From positions 113,468,309-113,532,308 of the forward strand of contig JAUMIR010000002.1 in the NCBI GenBank assembly GCA_030847615.1: a stretch of 64,000 bases of DNA. Direction: 5' to 3'. A program made the position numbers and the translations under genes. Under the pieces are notes generated by a model, which worked only from the letters and a program-made list of their open reading frames with translations, searched no databases and was not told where the DNA came from. How positions within the stretch are numbered: the stretch's first letter is position 1; the number at the start of each line of letters is the position of its first letter. The DNA comes from Gambelia wislizenii (lineage: Eukaryota > Chordata > Lepidosauria > Squamata > Crotaphytidae). Below, piece after piece: positions 1 to 9,995 of the stretch.

Positions 1-2981
1 GCAATGCTCCTCTTGTAACCTAGCTTAACTAGCTCATCATTGATGCACAGATTCCACGCTCTGGCACTTTGTTTTAAACCATACAACGCTTTCTTTAATT
101 TATATACTCTCTGACTACCATTTTCTTCGAAACCTTGTGGCTGCTCCATAAATATTTCTTCATCCAGAACCGCATTCAAGTAAGCTGTCTCAAAATCAAA
201 ATGTTCTACAACTAAATTCCTTTTTACTGCTACAGCTAGAACCATTCTCAGACTTTCTGGCTTTGCAGTTGGAGAATATGTCTTATCATAGTTCTCATAC
301 TGCTGTTGTGCAAAACCCTTAGCCACTAACCTAGCTTTATATTTGATACTTTCATCTGGCATTTCTTTCCTTTTGTATACCCATTTACAACCAATTACTT
401 TCTTGTCTTTGGGTCTATCAACAATTTCAAAAACATCTTTATTTACCAGGCAACCAAACTCATTATCCATTGCATCAAACCATCTTTCCTGTTCTTCACT
501 AGAATAACTTTCCAATTCTTCAAAACTTTCAGGCTCTTCTACTGCTAAACAAGCTCTTGCCTTTGTCACAACAAACCTATCTGGAGGCTTTCTAACTCTA
601 TGACTACGCCTGGGAATAAAATCTGCTGTTCTGTCTCTTTCATCCTCACTTTCTCTACTGGGAGTTGTAGTTCTATGACTAAATCTCTTGTCTTCAGTCA
701 TTCGAGTAGTAGTAGGCCTAGATGCTATCTCATCATCGGAAGAACTACCACTGCTGCTAGGTGATGCTTCCTGCTTAACTGAAACCCCTCCGTTTCCTGA
801 GGTTGGTTCAGTTTGTGCTTCTGTCTCATTTGAACTCCCTAACCTCAAAAACACTTCTTTATTGGCATGCAGTTTGTCCCAACCAGCATGTCTCTCAAAA
901 TTTGCAGATCTAGAATACTGCACTTGTTTTCCACCCAAATGAAACTTGTAGCTATTTCCAGAATACCCCAAAAACCTAAGCCTTTTGCTTTTGGGTTCTC
1001 CTCTCCTCCTGAAACAAGCAGGTGTGTAAACATGAGCAAATTGTCCAAAAACCCTTAAGTACTTGTAATTTGGCATTCTCCCATACAATACCCTGTAGGG
1101 AATGTCTTCAATTTCTGAATGATACAATCTGTTACTGATATGTATTGCAGTCAAAGTTGCTTCTGCCCAAAAACTATCTTTCACCCCTGCATCTGCCATC
1201 ATACAAGCAGTAATTCTTTTTATATCTTGTATTTTCTTCTCTGCTAACCCATCCTCACTAGGACAAGCAGGGTTTGTAGTTTCATGCCTTATTCCCACCT
1301 TTTGAAACCAGTTAAACAATTGATTATTTAAAAATTCTCCTCCTCTATCAGTAATGATGGTGCCTACTCTGCTATCAAATTGTCTTTCCACCATTCTTAC
1401 CCATGCTTTTAAACTTTGCCCAGCGTCAGATTTGTTTTTCATTATTCTCACAAATGCAAATCTTGTATACCTATCAACAATTACTAGGAAATACTTGCTT
1501 CCCCCTAAGGACAAGCAGTTAGCTTGGGCAACATCTGCATGTACATACTGAAATGGTCTTTGAGCAATTCTTTTTGTTTTCTTAGCTACTGGAAAAGCTC
1601 TGACCTTTACCTGTTGACACACTGTACAATCTAAGTGGTTTTTGCATTCAGCAACTTTTAAATCTGGACACATACTGATTAAATTCTTTAAACATTTGAA
1701 GCTCGCATGGCCGAATTTTCTGTGAAGCTCGTGTATGCAGTCTTTGTGGATTGGAATATTTTCTATGTTATTAGCTTCTTCAACCCTGTAGCTATCAATA
1801 TTGTCCTCCAAATAATAAAGTTTGTCCTTTTTCAAACCTATGCCACGCAATTCCCCATTCATTTTTATCTTACACATGTTCTTTTCAAAGATGACTGTGT
1901 AGTCTCTTTCTGTTAATCTGCTTACTGATAACAAATTATTTTCTAACTCCTTTACATGTAAGACATCATTAAAATTCTCTTTTAGCCCTGGAATGTACAC
2001 AGTACCCATTTGATTTACAGTACTTAGCTCTTTCCCGTCAGCCAAAACTACAGTATTTACATTAGCTGATTTTCTGTTACTTATTAAATTTATGTCATTA
2101 CACATCAAAGATGTGGCTCCTGAATCAACTAGCCATTTAGAATTTGCATTTTGTTTTTCCTTAATCATGGTTGCAAACCCCTTTTTATTACCACTGTCCC
2201 TCAAAAATGGAGGTCTGGACTGTTTTTGATACTGCCGCGGCTGCCATCTGCTCTCTGCTTGCTTGTGTCTCTCAGCTGCAAAATGTTTACAATGTCTCTG
2301 CAGATGACCAATCTTCTTACAATAAAAGCACCTCCGTTGCTCCCTTGTAGAGGCTGCTTCCTCCTGCGTTCGCCAGTCAGGAGTTGTGTGTTGTTTTGGC
2401 ACAGTCTTTAAACTTGCTGAGTCACCCTGCTCAGACATTCTTCTCTGGTTCTCTTCCAGTATTCTGGCCACAATTAAGTCTCTATTAAGCTCAGCTTCTG
2501 GCAAGTTCTGCATGCTGTTCGTTATGTTGTCCCACGAAGAGTCTAGTGATTCTATTAAAATGTAGCATTGCTGCTCTTTGCTAATTTGCACTCCCCTCAG
2601 TTCAGCTTGCACAAACAAATCTTGCATTATTTTTAAATGTTCTATCACACACTGCCCTTTAGCCATCTTTTGCCTGTATATTCTTTTAGACCATAGCATT
2701 TTTGCAAAAGCAGTTGAAGGAGTGTGTAATCTCTGCAAGGTATCCCACACATCCTTGGCAGACGTTTTATCTCTGACGTCATTAATTAAGTCTTCTTCAA
2801 GCATGAGATAAAGACAGGCTTTGGCTTTACTATCTCTCTCTTGAGTGGCTTCATCAGCATCAGCTGCCAGCCCTGTTTCAACTGTTGACCACAGACCTTC
2901 CTTTACTAGCAGAGATTGGGCATAAATCTTCCAGGTAGAGTAGTTGTTTCTATTTAATTTACTAAACTTTAGAATTTCCAT
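1..2981 (-). CDS. Copia-type Gag-Pol polyprotein, N-terminal 993 codons, no stop in window
   Basis: The ATG is at 2981-2979 and I read the frame codon by codon to position 3 without finding a stop. Domain order by residue: copia Gag (about 1-210); a CCHC zinc knuckle, C-x2-C-x4-H-x4-C, at 218-231; aspartic protease motif DSGAT at 286-290; integrase zinc-binding H/C cluster from about 417 (HRKFGH, then a CxxC); integrase catalytic Asp 483, Asp 545 and Glu 581, with exactly 35 residues between the last two (DD35E); a hydrophilic linker of about 640-780; then the N-terminal part of RT, with KARLVAKGF near 880, the first catalytic Asp at about 929, and ALYGLKQSARAWN near the edge. The second RT active-site box (xDD) and RNase H would lie upstream of base 1. 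The protein would form the virus-like particle and copy and integrate the element. Everything visible is intact; activity is inferred, not shown. Confidence 0.93.
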   Translation of the reverse strand, partial: MEILKFSKLNRNNYSTWKIYAQSLLVKEGLWSTVETGLAADADEATQERDSKAKACLYLMLEEDLINDVRDKTSAKDVWDTLQRLHTPSTAFAKMLWSKRIYRQKMAKGQCVIEHLKIMQDLFVQAELRGVQISKEQQCYILIESLDSSWDNITNSMQNLPEAELNRDLIVARILEENQRRMSEQGDSASLKTVPKQHTTPDWRTQEEAASTREQRRCFYCKKIGHLQRHCKHFAAERHKQAESRWQPRQYQKQSRPPFLRDSGNKKGFATMIKEKQNANSKWLVDSGATSLMCNDINLISNRKSANVNTVVLADGKELSTVNQMGTVYIPGLKENFNDVLHVKELENNLLSVSRLTERDYTVIFEKNMCKIKMNGELRGIGLKKDKLYYLEDNIDSYRVEEANNIENIPIHKDCIHELHRKFGHASFKCLKNLISMCPDLKVAECKNHLDCTVCQQVKVRAFPVAKKTKRIAQRPFQYVHADVAQANCLSLGGSKYFLVIVDRYTRFAFVRIMKNKSDAGQSLKAWVRMVERQFDSRVGTIITDRGGEFLNNQLFNWFQKVGIRHETTNPACPSEDGLAEKKIQDIKRITACMMADAGVKDSFWAEATLTAIHISNRLYHSEIEDIPYRVLYGRMPNYKYLRVFGQFAHVYTPACFRRRGEPKSKRLRFLGYSGNSYKFHLGGKQVQYSRSANFERHAGWDKLHANKEVFLRLGSSNETEAQTEPTSGNGGVSVKQEASPSSSGSSSDDEIASRPTTTRMTEDKRFSHRTTTPSRESEDERDRTADFIPRRSHRVRKPPDRFVVTKARACLAVEEPESFEELESYSSEEQERWFDAMDNEFGCLVNKDVFEIVDRPKDKKVIGCKWVYKRKEMPDESIKYKARLVAKGFAQQQYENYDKTYSPTAKPESLRMVLAVAVKRNLVVEHFDFETAYLNAVLDEEIFMEQPQGFEENGSQRVYKLKKALYGLKQSARAWNLCINDELVKLGYKRSI

Positions 2982-3183
2982 CTTGATTTGTGCAGTGACT
3001 CAATTTGACACAGTCCTTCTGAGTATGCACAGCCAACCCGTCTGGGCTTAAGCAAAACACAAAATGATTTACTCACGAGGCTTATCAGTGCAGCACAAAC
3101 AGCTTGCTCTGATCTGTTGTCCACAAAACTTTCTTCCACTCTCTGGAACTTTTAGCTTCTGTGGATGCTGGGTGCTCTAGTAA
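2982..3183 (-). other. Untranslated leader of the copia element
   Basis: About 200 bp between the primer site and the Gag ATG on the minus strand. I see no open frame or conserved motif. A packaging signal would be expected here in an active element but cannot be identified by eye. Confidence 0.6.
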
Positions 3184-3198
3184 CTGGGCCCATAACCC
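3184..3198 (-). promoter_or_regulatory. Primer binding site complementary to the anticodon stem-loop of initiator tRNA-Met
   Basis: The plus strand reads CTGGGCCCATAACCC, which equals the anticodon stem-loop stretch of vertebrate initiator tRNA-Met. The minus-strand RNA would therefore pair with the interior of the tRNA, not its 3' end. Priming from a half tRNA-iMet is known for Drosophila copia and relatives. It begins one base inside the LTR edge, as expected for minus-strand DNA synthesis. Confidence 0.85.
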
Positions 3199-3199
3199 T

Positions 3200-3658
3200 T
3201 GTCAGGGATGATGGGAGTTGTAGCTCTTCACCTCTGGCTCAAACTCACCACCTTGTTAAGCAGCAGAGCCAACCAGCTTAGATCAGTGGTTAATGCTTTT
3301 CTCCAAAGCAGCAGAGTTTCAGAGAATAGGCTGAAGATCCTGACAAACTCTCCAAGCCTTCTCACTCTTCTCCAGGTGTCTCCAAAACGTCTCCAGGAAT
3401 CACCCAGGCAACTCAGTAGTTTTATATAAAACCTACTTTATTCTTCTATATAAATATACTATATGGTCAACAAATCACAATCTCTATACACTACACCAAC
3501 TCTACTCCACCACAAAAATACATTGGCAAACATTGCAATTTTATAGCCATTGTTTATCACCACCCACTAGTTAGTTTCCACCCAGTGGGTGTGCACTTCC
3601 ATTCTGATTGGTCCACATAGTTCCACCCATGCTTAAGACCAACCCATGTATCTCAACA
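3200..3658 (-). repeat. 5' LTR of the copia element (459 bp)
   Basis: On the minus strand the LTR starts TGTTGAGATAC and ends CCTGACA, giving the canonical TG...CA ends with a short TGT/ACA inverted repeat. The right edge is placed by the start motif and the left edge by the primer site. The segment 3420-3465 is AT-rich, with TATATAAA-like blocks and an AATAAA on the minus strand at 3442-3437, suggesting promoter and polyadenylation signals. The flank at 3659-3663 (TTTCA) would be one half of a 5-bp target duplication. Confidence 0.82.
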
Positions 3659-4282
3659 TTTCACCTTGTACACTTAATGATTCTCAGGTGTTTCCAATCT
3701 GCATTCAGTACCTCTGTCCTTGGCTCTCAGGCCTTCTAGATTACATTAGCAGTTTCACCTGTGTAGCCCCATAATTGCTCTTGCTTAGTCATTGTGACTT
3801 TCACATACATATTTTATTTCTTTCACTGTATGTCCCATGTTGCATTTTCCTTAACAAAATGAACACTGCTGTGAATTTGCATTAATGTGCAGCAATCAGC
3901 ATTATATCTTCTCAATCTAGACAAGCCCAAAGTATCCCCCATTTATCAAGTGGGGTTATAATATTTATGAAACAGGAATGAATTGCAAGTGAATATGCCT
4001 AGAGCAGTTACTCAAGACTGCAGTTTATTTGTGGCTTGATTTCATATATAAAAGTGCCCCCTAGTGGTAATTGTGATGGCTTAATTAATCAAGAAACTAC
4101 TCTTGTTCTCCCCCCATCTTCCTTCCTTCCTTCCTTTCCAATTTTTGTTGTAGTTGCTAATTTATACATTTAAAATGTTGAACGTTTACAATACTAAAAG
4201 CATAAGCAGGTTAATCTACATGGAATATCTGCAGAGTATGACTAAAACATAAGAACTACTCTATAGTTCTTTCTTGAGCATT
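3659..4282. other. AT-rich intergenic stretch, no feature recognised
   Basis: Apart from a short CTTCC repeat near 4120-4136, I see no frame, repeat family or hairpin here. It flanks the copia insertion on its 5' side. Confidence 0.5.
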
Positions 4283-4462
4283 GAGTTGTTGTTTTTAATT
4301 GCTGTCAAGTCAACTTCAACTTAAGCCAACCCTAGTCACCTGTTATCAACTGCTCTGCTCAGGTCTTGCAAACTCAGGGCTGTGACTTCCTTGATCGAGT
4401 CTATCCGCCTGTACTGCAGTCTCCGTCTTTTCCAACTGCCTTCCAGCAGACCAAGCGCATGG
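4283..4462 (-). mobile_element. Bov-B/RTE-type LINE, 3'-end fragment
   Basis: About 180 bp matching the last part of the Bov-B-like copy at 36.6-37.8 kb: the TGTCAAGTCAACTTC tail, then GTCTTGCAAACTCAGGGCTG and TTCCTTGATCGAGTCTATC. It reads antisense on the plus strand. The piece ends abruptly at about 4462, consistent with 5' truncation during target-primed insertion. Coding potential is lost. Confidence 0.75.
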
Positions 4463-4629
4463 AGTACAAGGCAAATGCCTAACAGGGTATAAGATAAAAT
4501 ATTAGTTAGTTTGTTTATAGTTCAACTTTCTTTCCTAAAATAGCCATGGCAGTAATAAAATTAAAATTAAAAACAACTATAATTAAACATAAAGTGGGCT
4601 TCAAACACAATTTAAACACATAAATAAAT

Positions 4630-5048
4630 AAGGCAATACTGGTGTTTGTTTGTTCCATTTCTATCCTGCCTTTATTCCAAGGAGCTGAAGGCTGCACATG
4701 ATTGTCCTCTGCTCCAGTTTATCCACACAACAACCATGTTGTGTAGGCTAAGCTAAGAGATAATGGCTGCTGACACACTGCAGAAATAATGCAGTCTGAC
4801 ACCGCTTTAACGATCATGGCTCCATCCTACAGAATTCTGGGATTTGTAGTTTGTTGAGGCACCAGAACTCTCTGACACAGAAAGCTAAATATCACAAAAC
4901 TATACAAACCCCAGAATTACATAGCATTGAGCCATGGCAGATAAAATGGTGTCAAACTGCATTATTTGTATAGTGTGTCAGCAGCCAATGACTAGCCCAA
5001 GATTACCCAGAGAGCATCCTGGCTAAGCTGGGCTTTGAACCCAGATCT
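4630..5048 (-). mobile_element. tRNA-derived SINE or LINE 3' tail, interrupted by a MITE
   Basis: The left piece (4630-4764) begins with a tail-like TTTGTTTG and a 'cctgcctttattcc' block, and continues with the common reptile stretch 'tttatccacacaacaacc'. The right piece (4987-5048) continues with 'gcccaagattaccc' and a B-box-like 'tttgaacccagatct' on the minus strand. The join is interrupted by the 222-bp MITE at 4765-4986. Family assignment beyond a tRNA-like SINE is uncertain. Confidence 0.6.
4765..4986. mobile_element. 222-bp MITE with long terminal inverted repeats
   Basis: The ends are GGCTGCTGACACACT and AGTGTGTCAGCAGCC, and the inverted match extends inwards through 'aataatgcagt..gacacc'. 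A directly repeated AAT flanks it (4762-4764 and 4987-4989), and the SINE sequence resumes across the gap. It has no coding capacity, so it is a nonautonomous cut-and-paste element. A 3-bp duplication would fit a PIF/Harbinger-like superfamily, but this is inference. Confidence 0.8.
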
Positions 5049-5055
5049 ATTAATG

Positions 5056-5519
5056 TTATCCGGTCCTCTGGGAGGAATTTGCTTCAGCCACAAAAATCTA
5101 GGCTGTCTGCAACCTCCCAGAGGGCCTTTTCGGTAATCACCCCCAAATTGTGGAATGACCTGCCGAATGAGATCCGTCAGATAACAAGCCTGAATAGCTT
5201 TAAAAAAGCACTGAAGACGGATCTCTTTCGGCAGGCCTTTCCTAATTAGATCCCGGCCTCAGGGGATCCTGGCCTCTTTTTAGTCCGCTGGCCATTTATT
5301 GTATTTTATTGTATTTATTGTTTTTAAATGTGATTTTAGATCAGTTGGTTTTAATTTATTATTGTTTAAAAAAAAATTATGGGGGAGGGTGGGGTGGGGA
5401 GTGTTTGGGGATTTTATCTGTATTGTATTTTAATTTTTGTAAGCCGCCCCGATTGTTTTGACAGAGGGGCAGGGTATAAATAAATATTATTATTATTATT
5501 GTTATTGTTGTTGTTGTTA
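5056..5519 (+). mobile_element. L2/CR1-type LINE, 3' end with microsatellite tail
   Basis: The 5' part translates to the C-terminus of a CR1/L2-group reverse transcriptase (motif LWNDLPNEIRQ, then FKKALKTDLFRQAF and a stop). A 3' UTR of about 250 bp follows, with a G-rich 'gggggagggtggggtgggg' block, then 'gtaagccgccccg' and 'gggtataaataaat', and an (ATT)n/(GTT)n tail at 5484-5519. The minus-strand copy at 29.0-29.85 kb has the same 3' UTR, so both belong to one family. Confidence 0.82.
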
Positions 5520-8504
5520 TGCCACACAATATGCAAACTTCAGCAGCAACACAGCTGAAATGCAAACGGCCTCTCTGAAGCACAGCTTAACAATGAGAGT
5601 ATACAATTAGAAAACGCATTTATATATTTCAACTAATCTGCCTTTTGACAGTATGCTACATGTCATCCCACCTTTCTGGTGTTCAGGAGTTGGCAAATGC
5701 CTTCTCCCAAAAGATTGCCATGTAGGCAAAACAACTCAATATACAGAGTGGAGAGAGAAGGGCACTCAGAGAAGCAGGATTAGCTTTCATAGAGGAATGC
5801 CAATTCCACAAGAACAAACAAGATCCAAATTGCAAACTGTTAGAGCCACCTGCTGGTTTCAAAAACACCAAGTCTGTGAATTTGGCAAGATGTTACAATT
5901 CAGAAAGGGCCCTCTGAGAAAACTGGCAAATTTTGAAAACCTATATTACCCATTCAAATGTTACAATGAGCCAAATTTCCCAAATATGTAGCTGGTTGAT
6001 TGGTGTGACCTAAGAGAGAATGGTGGGTGTGAGGTTAACCTGAGGGACTGCTTTAGATGTGTTTCTAACTAACTCCCAATGGAACTGGCTGCAAGTGTCT
6101 CCCTCTGCCAGACTTTTAATTCCCTTTCTGGATAATCATATGAAAATACCATCAAGATAACTCATCCCCAGCATATGTCACATGTTGTTCATGTGGAGAA
6201 GAGGGATCCATACGTGGCTGTGTTATCCCCAGATCTCACCATTTTGGGAACAAAAGCTGGCCATTTAAAAAAAATATTTACTTATATATTGGCCGTTTTA
6301 AAGTCAGATAGCAAATCAACAGATAGTGTGAAGTGTTACTATCACAGTCTGTGTGTCCTGAAGAAAATGAGAGAATTTACTCCATGAGGACCTTATCTCC
6401 TTATTACTTGCTGCAGCACATTTTAGAGATTGTTAAATACCGGGAAAATCTAGATGAACTCTGTGGAAGGGGATGGCTCAGCTGTGTGAGTGCAAGAGCA
6501 CTACTACAAATGTGTACTTATAAGCTTAAAAAAAGAGCCAAAGGAGAAAATAAACAAGACTGTTTTTGATATATTTAGTACATATTTCTTATTTGTGCAA
6601 ACAAAGGCCAAGATCCTTGGTGAGGAGATGCTGTGTAAACGTCCACTCCTCTCCTCTTCGGGACTCACCTTGTTCCTGTGGTACCCCTTTCCATGGCCAT
6701 TTAGTGGTTGATGGAGAGTGACAGGTAAGGATGAAGCAGCCGACTACATGCCTATGGCTAGATGCAGAATGAAATTGTTGTTACCTGAAATGCTGGGGGT
6801 CCAGGAGGACCCTCTAACACACTAATATTAAGATGTGGAATTAATACACTTGACTTGGCAATGCGAGAGGTGGGTAACAGCAGGACCTTTTAGACCTATA
6901 TATACCGGTACTAAGGAGGAGACTCTAAGCCAAAAGGTACAATTAAATGATCTTTATTGGAAAATAATATCACAGCACTCACACAACGAAGGCAGGAGGA
7001 AGTATTTGGATAGAGGAATAGAGTGAAGGGATGATGGTGGTGTAGAGCAGAGATTCCTGCAACAGTGGGGTCTCAGAGTTGTGTTCTGAGGGTCTAGCAA
7101 CAAACCAGCAGCTTGGATGTAGGAAGAGGGACTGCAGACAATTTCATGGTGTTTGGAGGTGATACTTATATGAAATAATTCCCTTACAGGGATAAGAGTT
7201 GTGGGTGAAATACAATGGTCCTCGGAGGTTCTCAGGCTAGAACCAAGGGTTTTCCAGAAGAGTTGATGACTGTTAACAATCAATACTTTGGAACTGAATA
7301 GGAAACAGGTGAAGTCTATTGTTGGAGGGAAGAGGAGAGGAAAATCCCATTTACAAGCAATAAGCGTCTTTTGCTATCACTAAGTAAATTAGTAATTACT
7401 CACCTCCAGGTGTTAAGTTTTACCTGAGAGTGTTTGTTTCTGGAAATTTCCACTGGCCCCTCCTTTGATGCATACATGAGTCCCACCCTGGTATTAGGGA
7501 GTCCCTGGTATACCTGTAACCACCTTAACCAAATTATTAAATATAGCCAATTCTTTGATATTCCAAAATGGGGGCTGTCAGGGTATGTAACTGTCATCTT
7601 CCAGGACCTGTGGAAGCCCCTGGGAAGTCCTGGGGGATGCCTTTTTCATTGTGTGTCCAGCTACAGGCATGTAGCTGGATGCTTCTCCATCAACCTCTGC
7701 TCTCCAACAACCACTAAATGGCTGTAAAAGGGGGCAGCTCGAGACAGCTGGGTTTTGATAGAGTTAGTGGTTGATGTGTGAAGGAGGTGGTGAATTTTCC
7801 CCTCTGCAATGACCAAAAAGAAAAGAAAGGAAAGGAACGGAAAATACACATGCCAGTGTTATGCTGGCATGTGTCACTAACAGGGTGTTAGCCAGCCTCC
7901 TTCCCATATGGACCACCAGAACAACACATGAAGCATTGGAGTGCATTTTAGGTGTTTCCTTCATCTCAGTTTGTAAACTCAAGCCTAAACCTAAGAGCTT
8001 TGTTGGTCCCCAGACCTGTATACCTGAATAGAACACAATAATGGATAGATGTATGGAGAGACAGAGACACAGAGAGAGAGAGAGAGAGCTGGGTGAATAC
8101 AAGCCTCAGAAAGATGTTACATGTAGTCAAAACACTCCCTTGCTTTGTGAAAGAGAGATTGCATGGTATGGGAGTATTTCAGTTATATATGCAGTCCGGT
8201 ATACATGGCCAAAGCTGTAAAGGGTTGATGCCAGGACATCGGCATACCACATGGGCCACCCCACATGGAGGCAAAGAATGAGTCAAGCAGAATGCTGTGC
8301 TAGATACTCTGTGGTGTTTTGTACTCTGTACTCTTCCCCAGTCAACTACTATCTGGATGTTGTTTCTCTTTTGCCCTTTGAGAATAAAATCATAGGTTGA
8401 TTACAGATGGAGACAGTACCACTAGCATTGCCAATTAGAAGGCATGGTGCAGCCATTCCATCTTTCTCTCATTAGCAGATTTTAAGTGCTCAATGACAGC
8501 AGGT
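5520..8504. other. Long intergenic stretch without a supported gene
   Basis: The longest frame is 112 codons (5653-5991, plus) and shows no domain, repeat or signal peptide, so I do not call it a gene. A perfect 11-bp hairpin lies at 7846-7874 and an (AG)n run at about 8061-8088. The remainder is unremarkable. Confidence 0.5.
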
Positions 8505-8675
8505 GGATCTCTTGTCCATGGGGCAGTGAACCTGCTCTAGGTTTTAGCTTGAAATTTAAAGTTGTTATCCAAGGTGCTGAAACTATTTGGGAGATAGGAT
8601 TTAGTATCTTAGCTCCTTTATATTTCAGACTAAAACTCAGAGTGGGTTCAGTGCCCCAGTGACCTGGAATCCACC
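8505..8675. mobile_element. Palindromic MITE, family P, copy 1
   Basis: The left arm 'catggggcagtgaacc..ggttttagcttgaaatttaaag..atccaaggtgctgaa' is mirrored by the right arm 'agctcctttatatttcagactaaaactcagagtgggttc..cagtgacctgg'. The element is almost entirely two inverted arms with no coding frame. Ten copies of this family occur in the window, diverged from each other. Confidence 0.72.
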
Positions 8676-9296
8676 AGCCAGCACTGAACTGTGGGAAGAA
8701 AAAAAGATGGAAGACACACTGGGAAAACACGGGGGGCTTGGAAGTGGATGCTGCCATTGACTGGACCCCCTGTAAAACTGGGTGAAAGGAGTATGGCCAT
8801 TGCAAATCAAAAGCCTCGTCTGGGAGCACTAGTTTTGGAAGAGATGTCATAGACCACCTAGTCCAACTATCTTTTCCATGAAAGAAATTCAAAGCCAGCA
8901 TGTCCCCACCAGATTTCTGATTTGGAAAAAAGGCTTCCTGGGGGTCTCAATCTGTGTGTATGCATGTGTGTGTGTGAAAATTTTACTCAACCTCTAGGGT
9001 GGAGTGGGGGGGCATTTAGGGGCATTTGTTTTTCAAAAAATATTCCAAAAATGGAGGGGGGGGACTAAGGACCACCACAAAATGCCTACATGTAGCCCAC
9101 AGACAGTATTTTAACTATACCTAGTGTTCCCAGAGCCAGGCTGTGGTCAATGCCACTTTCAGGAAGGCAATTTATAGAAAACACTGCTTAGAAAACAATG
9201 TGAGTTTGCAAGCGCTGAGTAACGCACTGACTCTTCTCAAAAGCAAATTCTTAGGAACTGATTGGCAAATAGGTTGCGGTTCCATTAGTTAGTCTT

Positions 9297-9512
9297 AACC
9301 AGAGTAGATGGAGCCAGTGTGGTGTAGTGGTTTGAGAGTTGGACTACAACTCTGGAGACCAGGGTTTGAATCCCTGCTCGGCCATGAAAACTCACTAGGA
9401 GACATTGGGCAAGTCATGCACTCTCAGCCTCAGAAAACCCCATGATAGGTGTGCCTAGGATTGCTATAAGTCGGAAATGACTTGAAGGCACACAACAACA
9501 ACCAGAGTAGAT
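9297..9512 (+). mobile_element. Sauria-type tRNA-derived SINE with 13-bp target duplication
   Basis: The SINE body is 9310-9499. Its head is tRNA-like, with an A-box-like 'tgtggtgtagtggtttgag' and a B-box-like 'gggtttgaatccct' expected to drive RNA polymerase III. Its tail 'ataagtcggaaatgacttgaaggcac' followed by (ACA)n is the RTE/Bov-B-type 3' end used by Sauria SINEs. The direct repeat AACCAGAGTAGAT (9297-9309 and 9500-9512) is a perfect 13-bp duplication, so this is a complete and fairly recent insertion. Confidence 0.9.
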
Positions 9513-9921
9513 CCATTCTACCAATAGTTGAATGGGTAGTCAACATGTAGGTAAAATCCATTCATTTAATGGGTTTGCTCTAGTTAGGTCTAGTAACAAC
9601 AGGATTTAAACCATGTTGCTTATGGTGATTTAGACCAATGCTCTACAAACCAGTTCCCCAAAGCCCCAGTCAGGCATGGTCTCAGCAGATCTCTGAAATA
9701 AGAAATTTCCCTGTTAGCAAGGACAATACCCCTTCTGTTCCTAGCATGCTAATCCTCCTATTTCTTTGACTACATCTGTTATTTTGTCTTTACATCCTTA
9801 AAAATAAAGATATAGAATAAGCTCCTGGTTCAGCCATTAATGAGAGTGAGGAAATCACCTCAAACAGCTAATTCTGGGTGTCTTAAAAGCACCATAAATT
9901 GTTGCTCAGTGAAACCTGGTG

Positions 9922-9995
9922 ACTTCCATGTCAGTGGAATAGTTAATCCATTCTGGGTTTTATTCTGAATTTAACAACCTCACTAACATAGGAGC
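9922..9995. mobile_element. Palindromic MITE, family P, internally deleted copy
   Basis: Only the outer arms remain: 'ttccatgtcagtgg..aatccattctgggtttta' is followed almost at once by 'cctcactaacatagga'. The central 'ccaaggtgctgaacc' part is missing. Confidence 0.55.

Larger units (their letters stand above)
1..3658 (-). mobile_element. Ty1/copia-type LTR retrotransposon, 5' half (runs off left edge)
   Basis: Read on the minus strand, the order is LTR (3658 to 3200), a primer site matching initiator tRNA-Met (3198 to 3184), a leader of about 200 bp, then one continuous gag-pol frame from 2981 to the window edge. Integrase precedes reverse transcriptase, which is the Ty1/copia order, not the Ty3/gypsy order. 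The second LTR, RNase H and the end of RT lie outside the window, so the target-site duplication and LTR-LTR identity cannot be measured. The unbroken frame suggests a young insertion. Confidence 0.93.

Noticed and set aside
1..2981. Endogenous retrovirus
   Set aside because: Integrase precedes RT and the primer is a half initiator tRNA, which fits Ty1/copia. No envelope-like frame is visible.
4515..4697. Possible tRNA gene inferred from A/B-box-like sequence in 4.6-5.0 kb and other SINE heads
   Set aside because: The boxes belong to SINE heads with RTE-type tails or are incomplete. No cloverleaf with acceptor stem could be drawn.
5653..5991. 112-codon plus-strand open frame
   Set aside because: No domain, no signal, and a frame overlaps it on the other strand. 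Single-copy-looking intergenic DNA; not enough to call a gene or exon.
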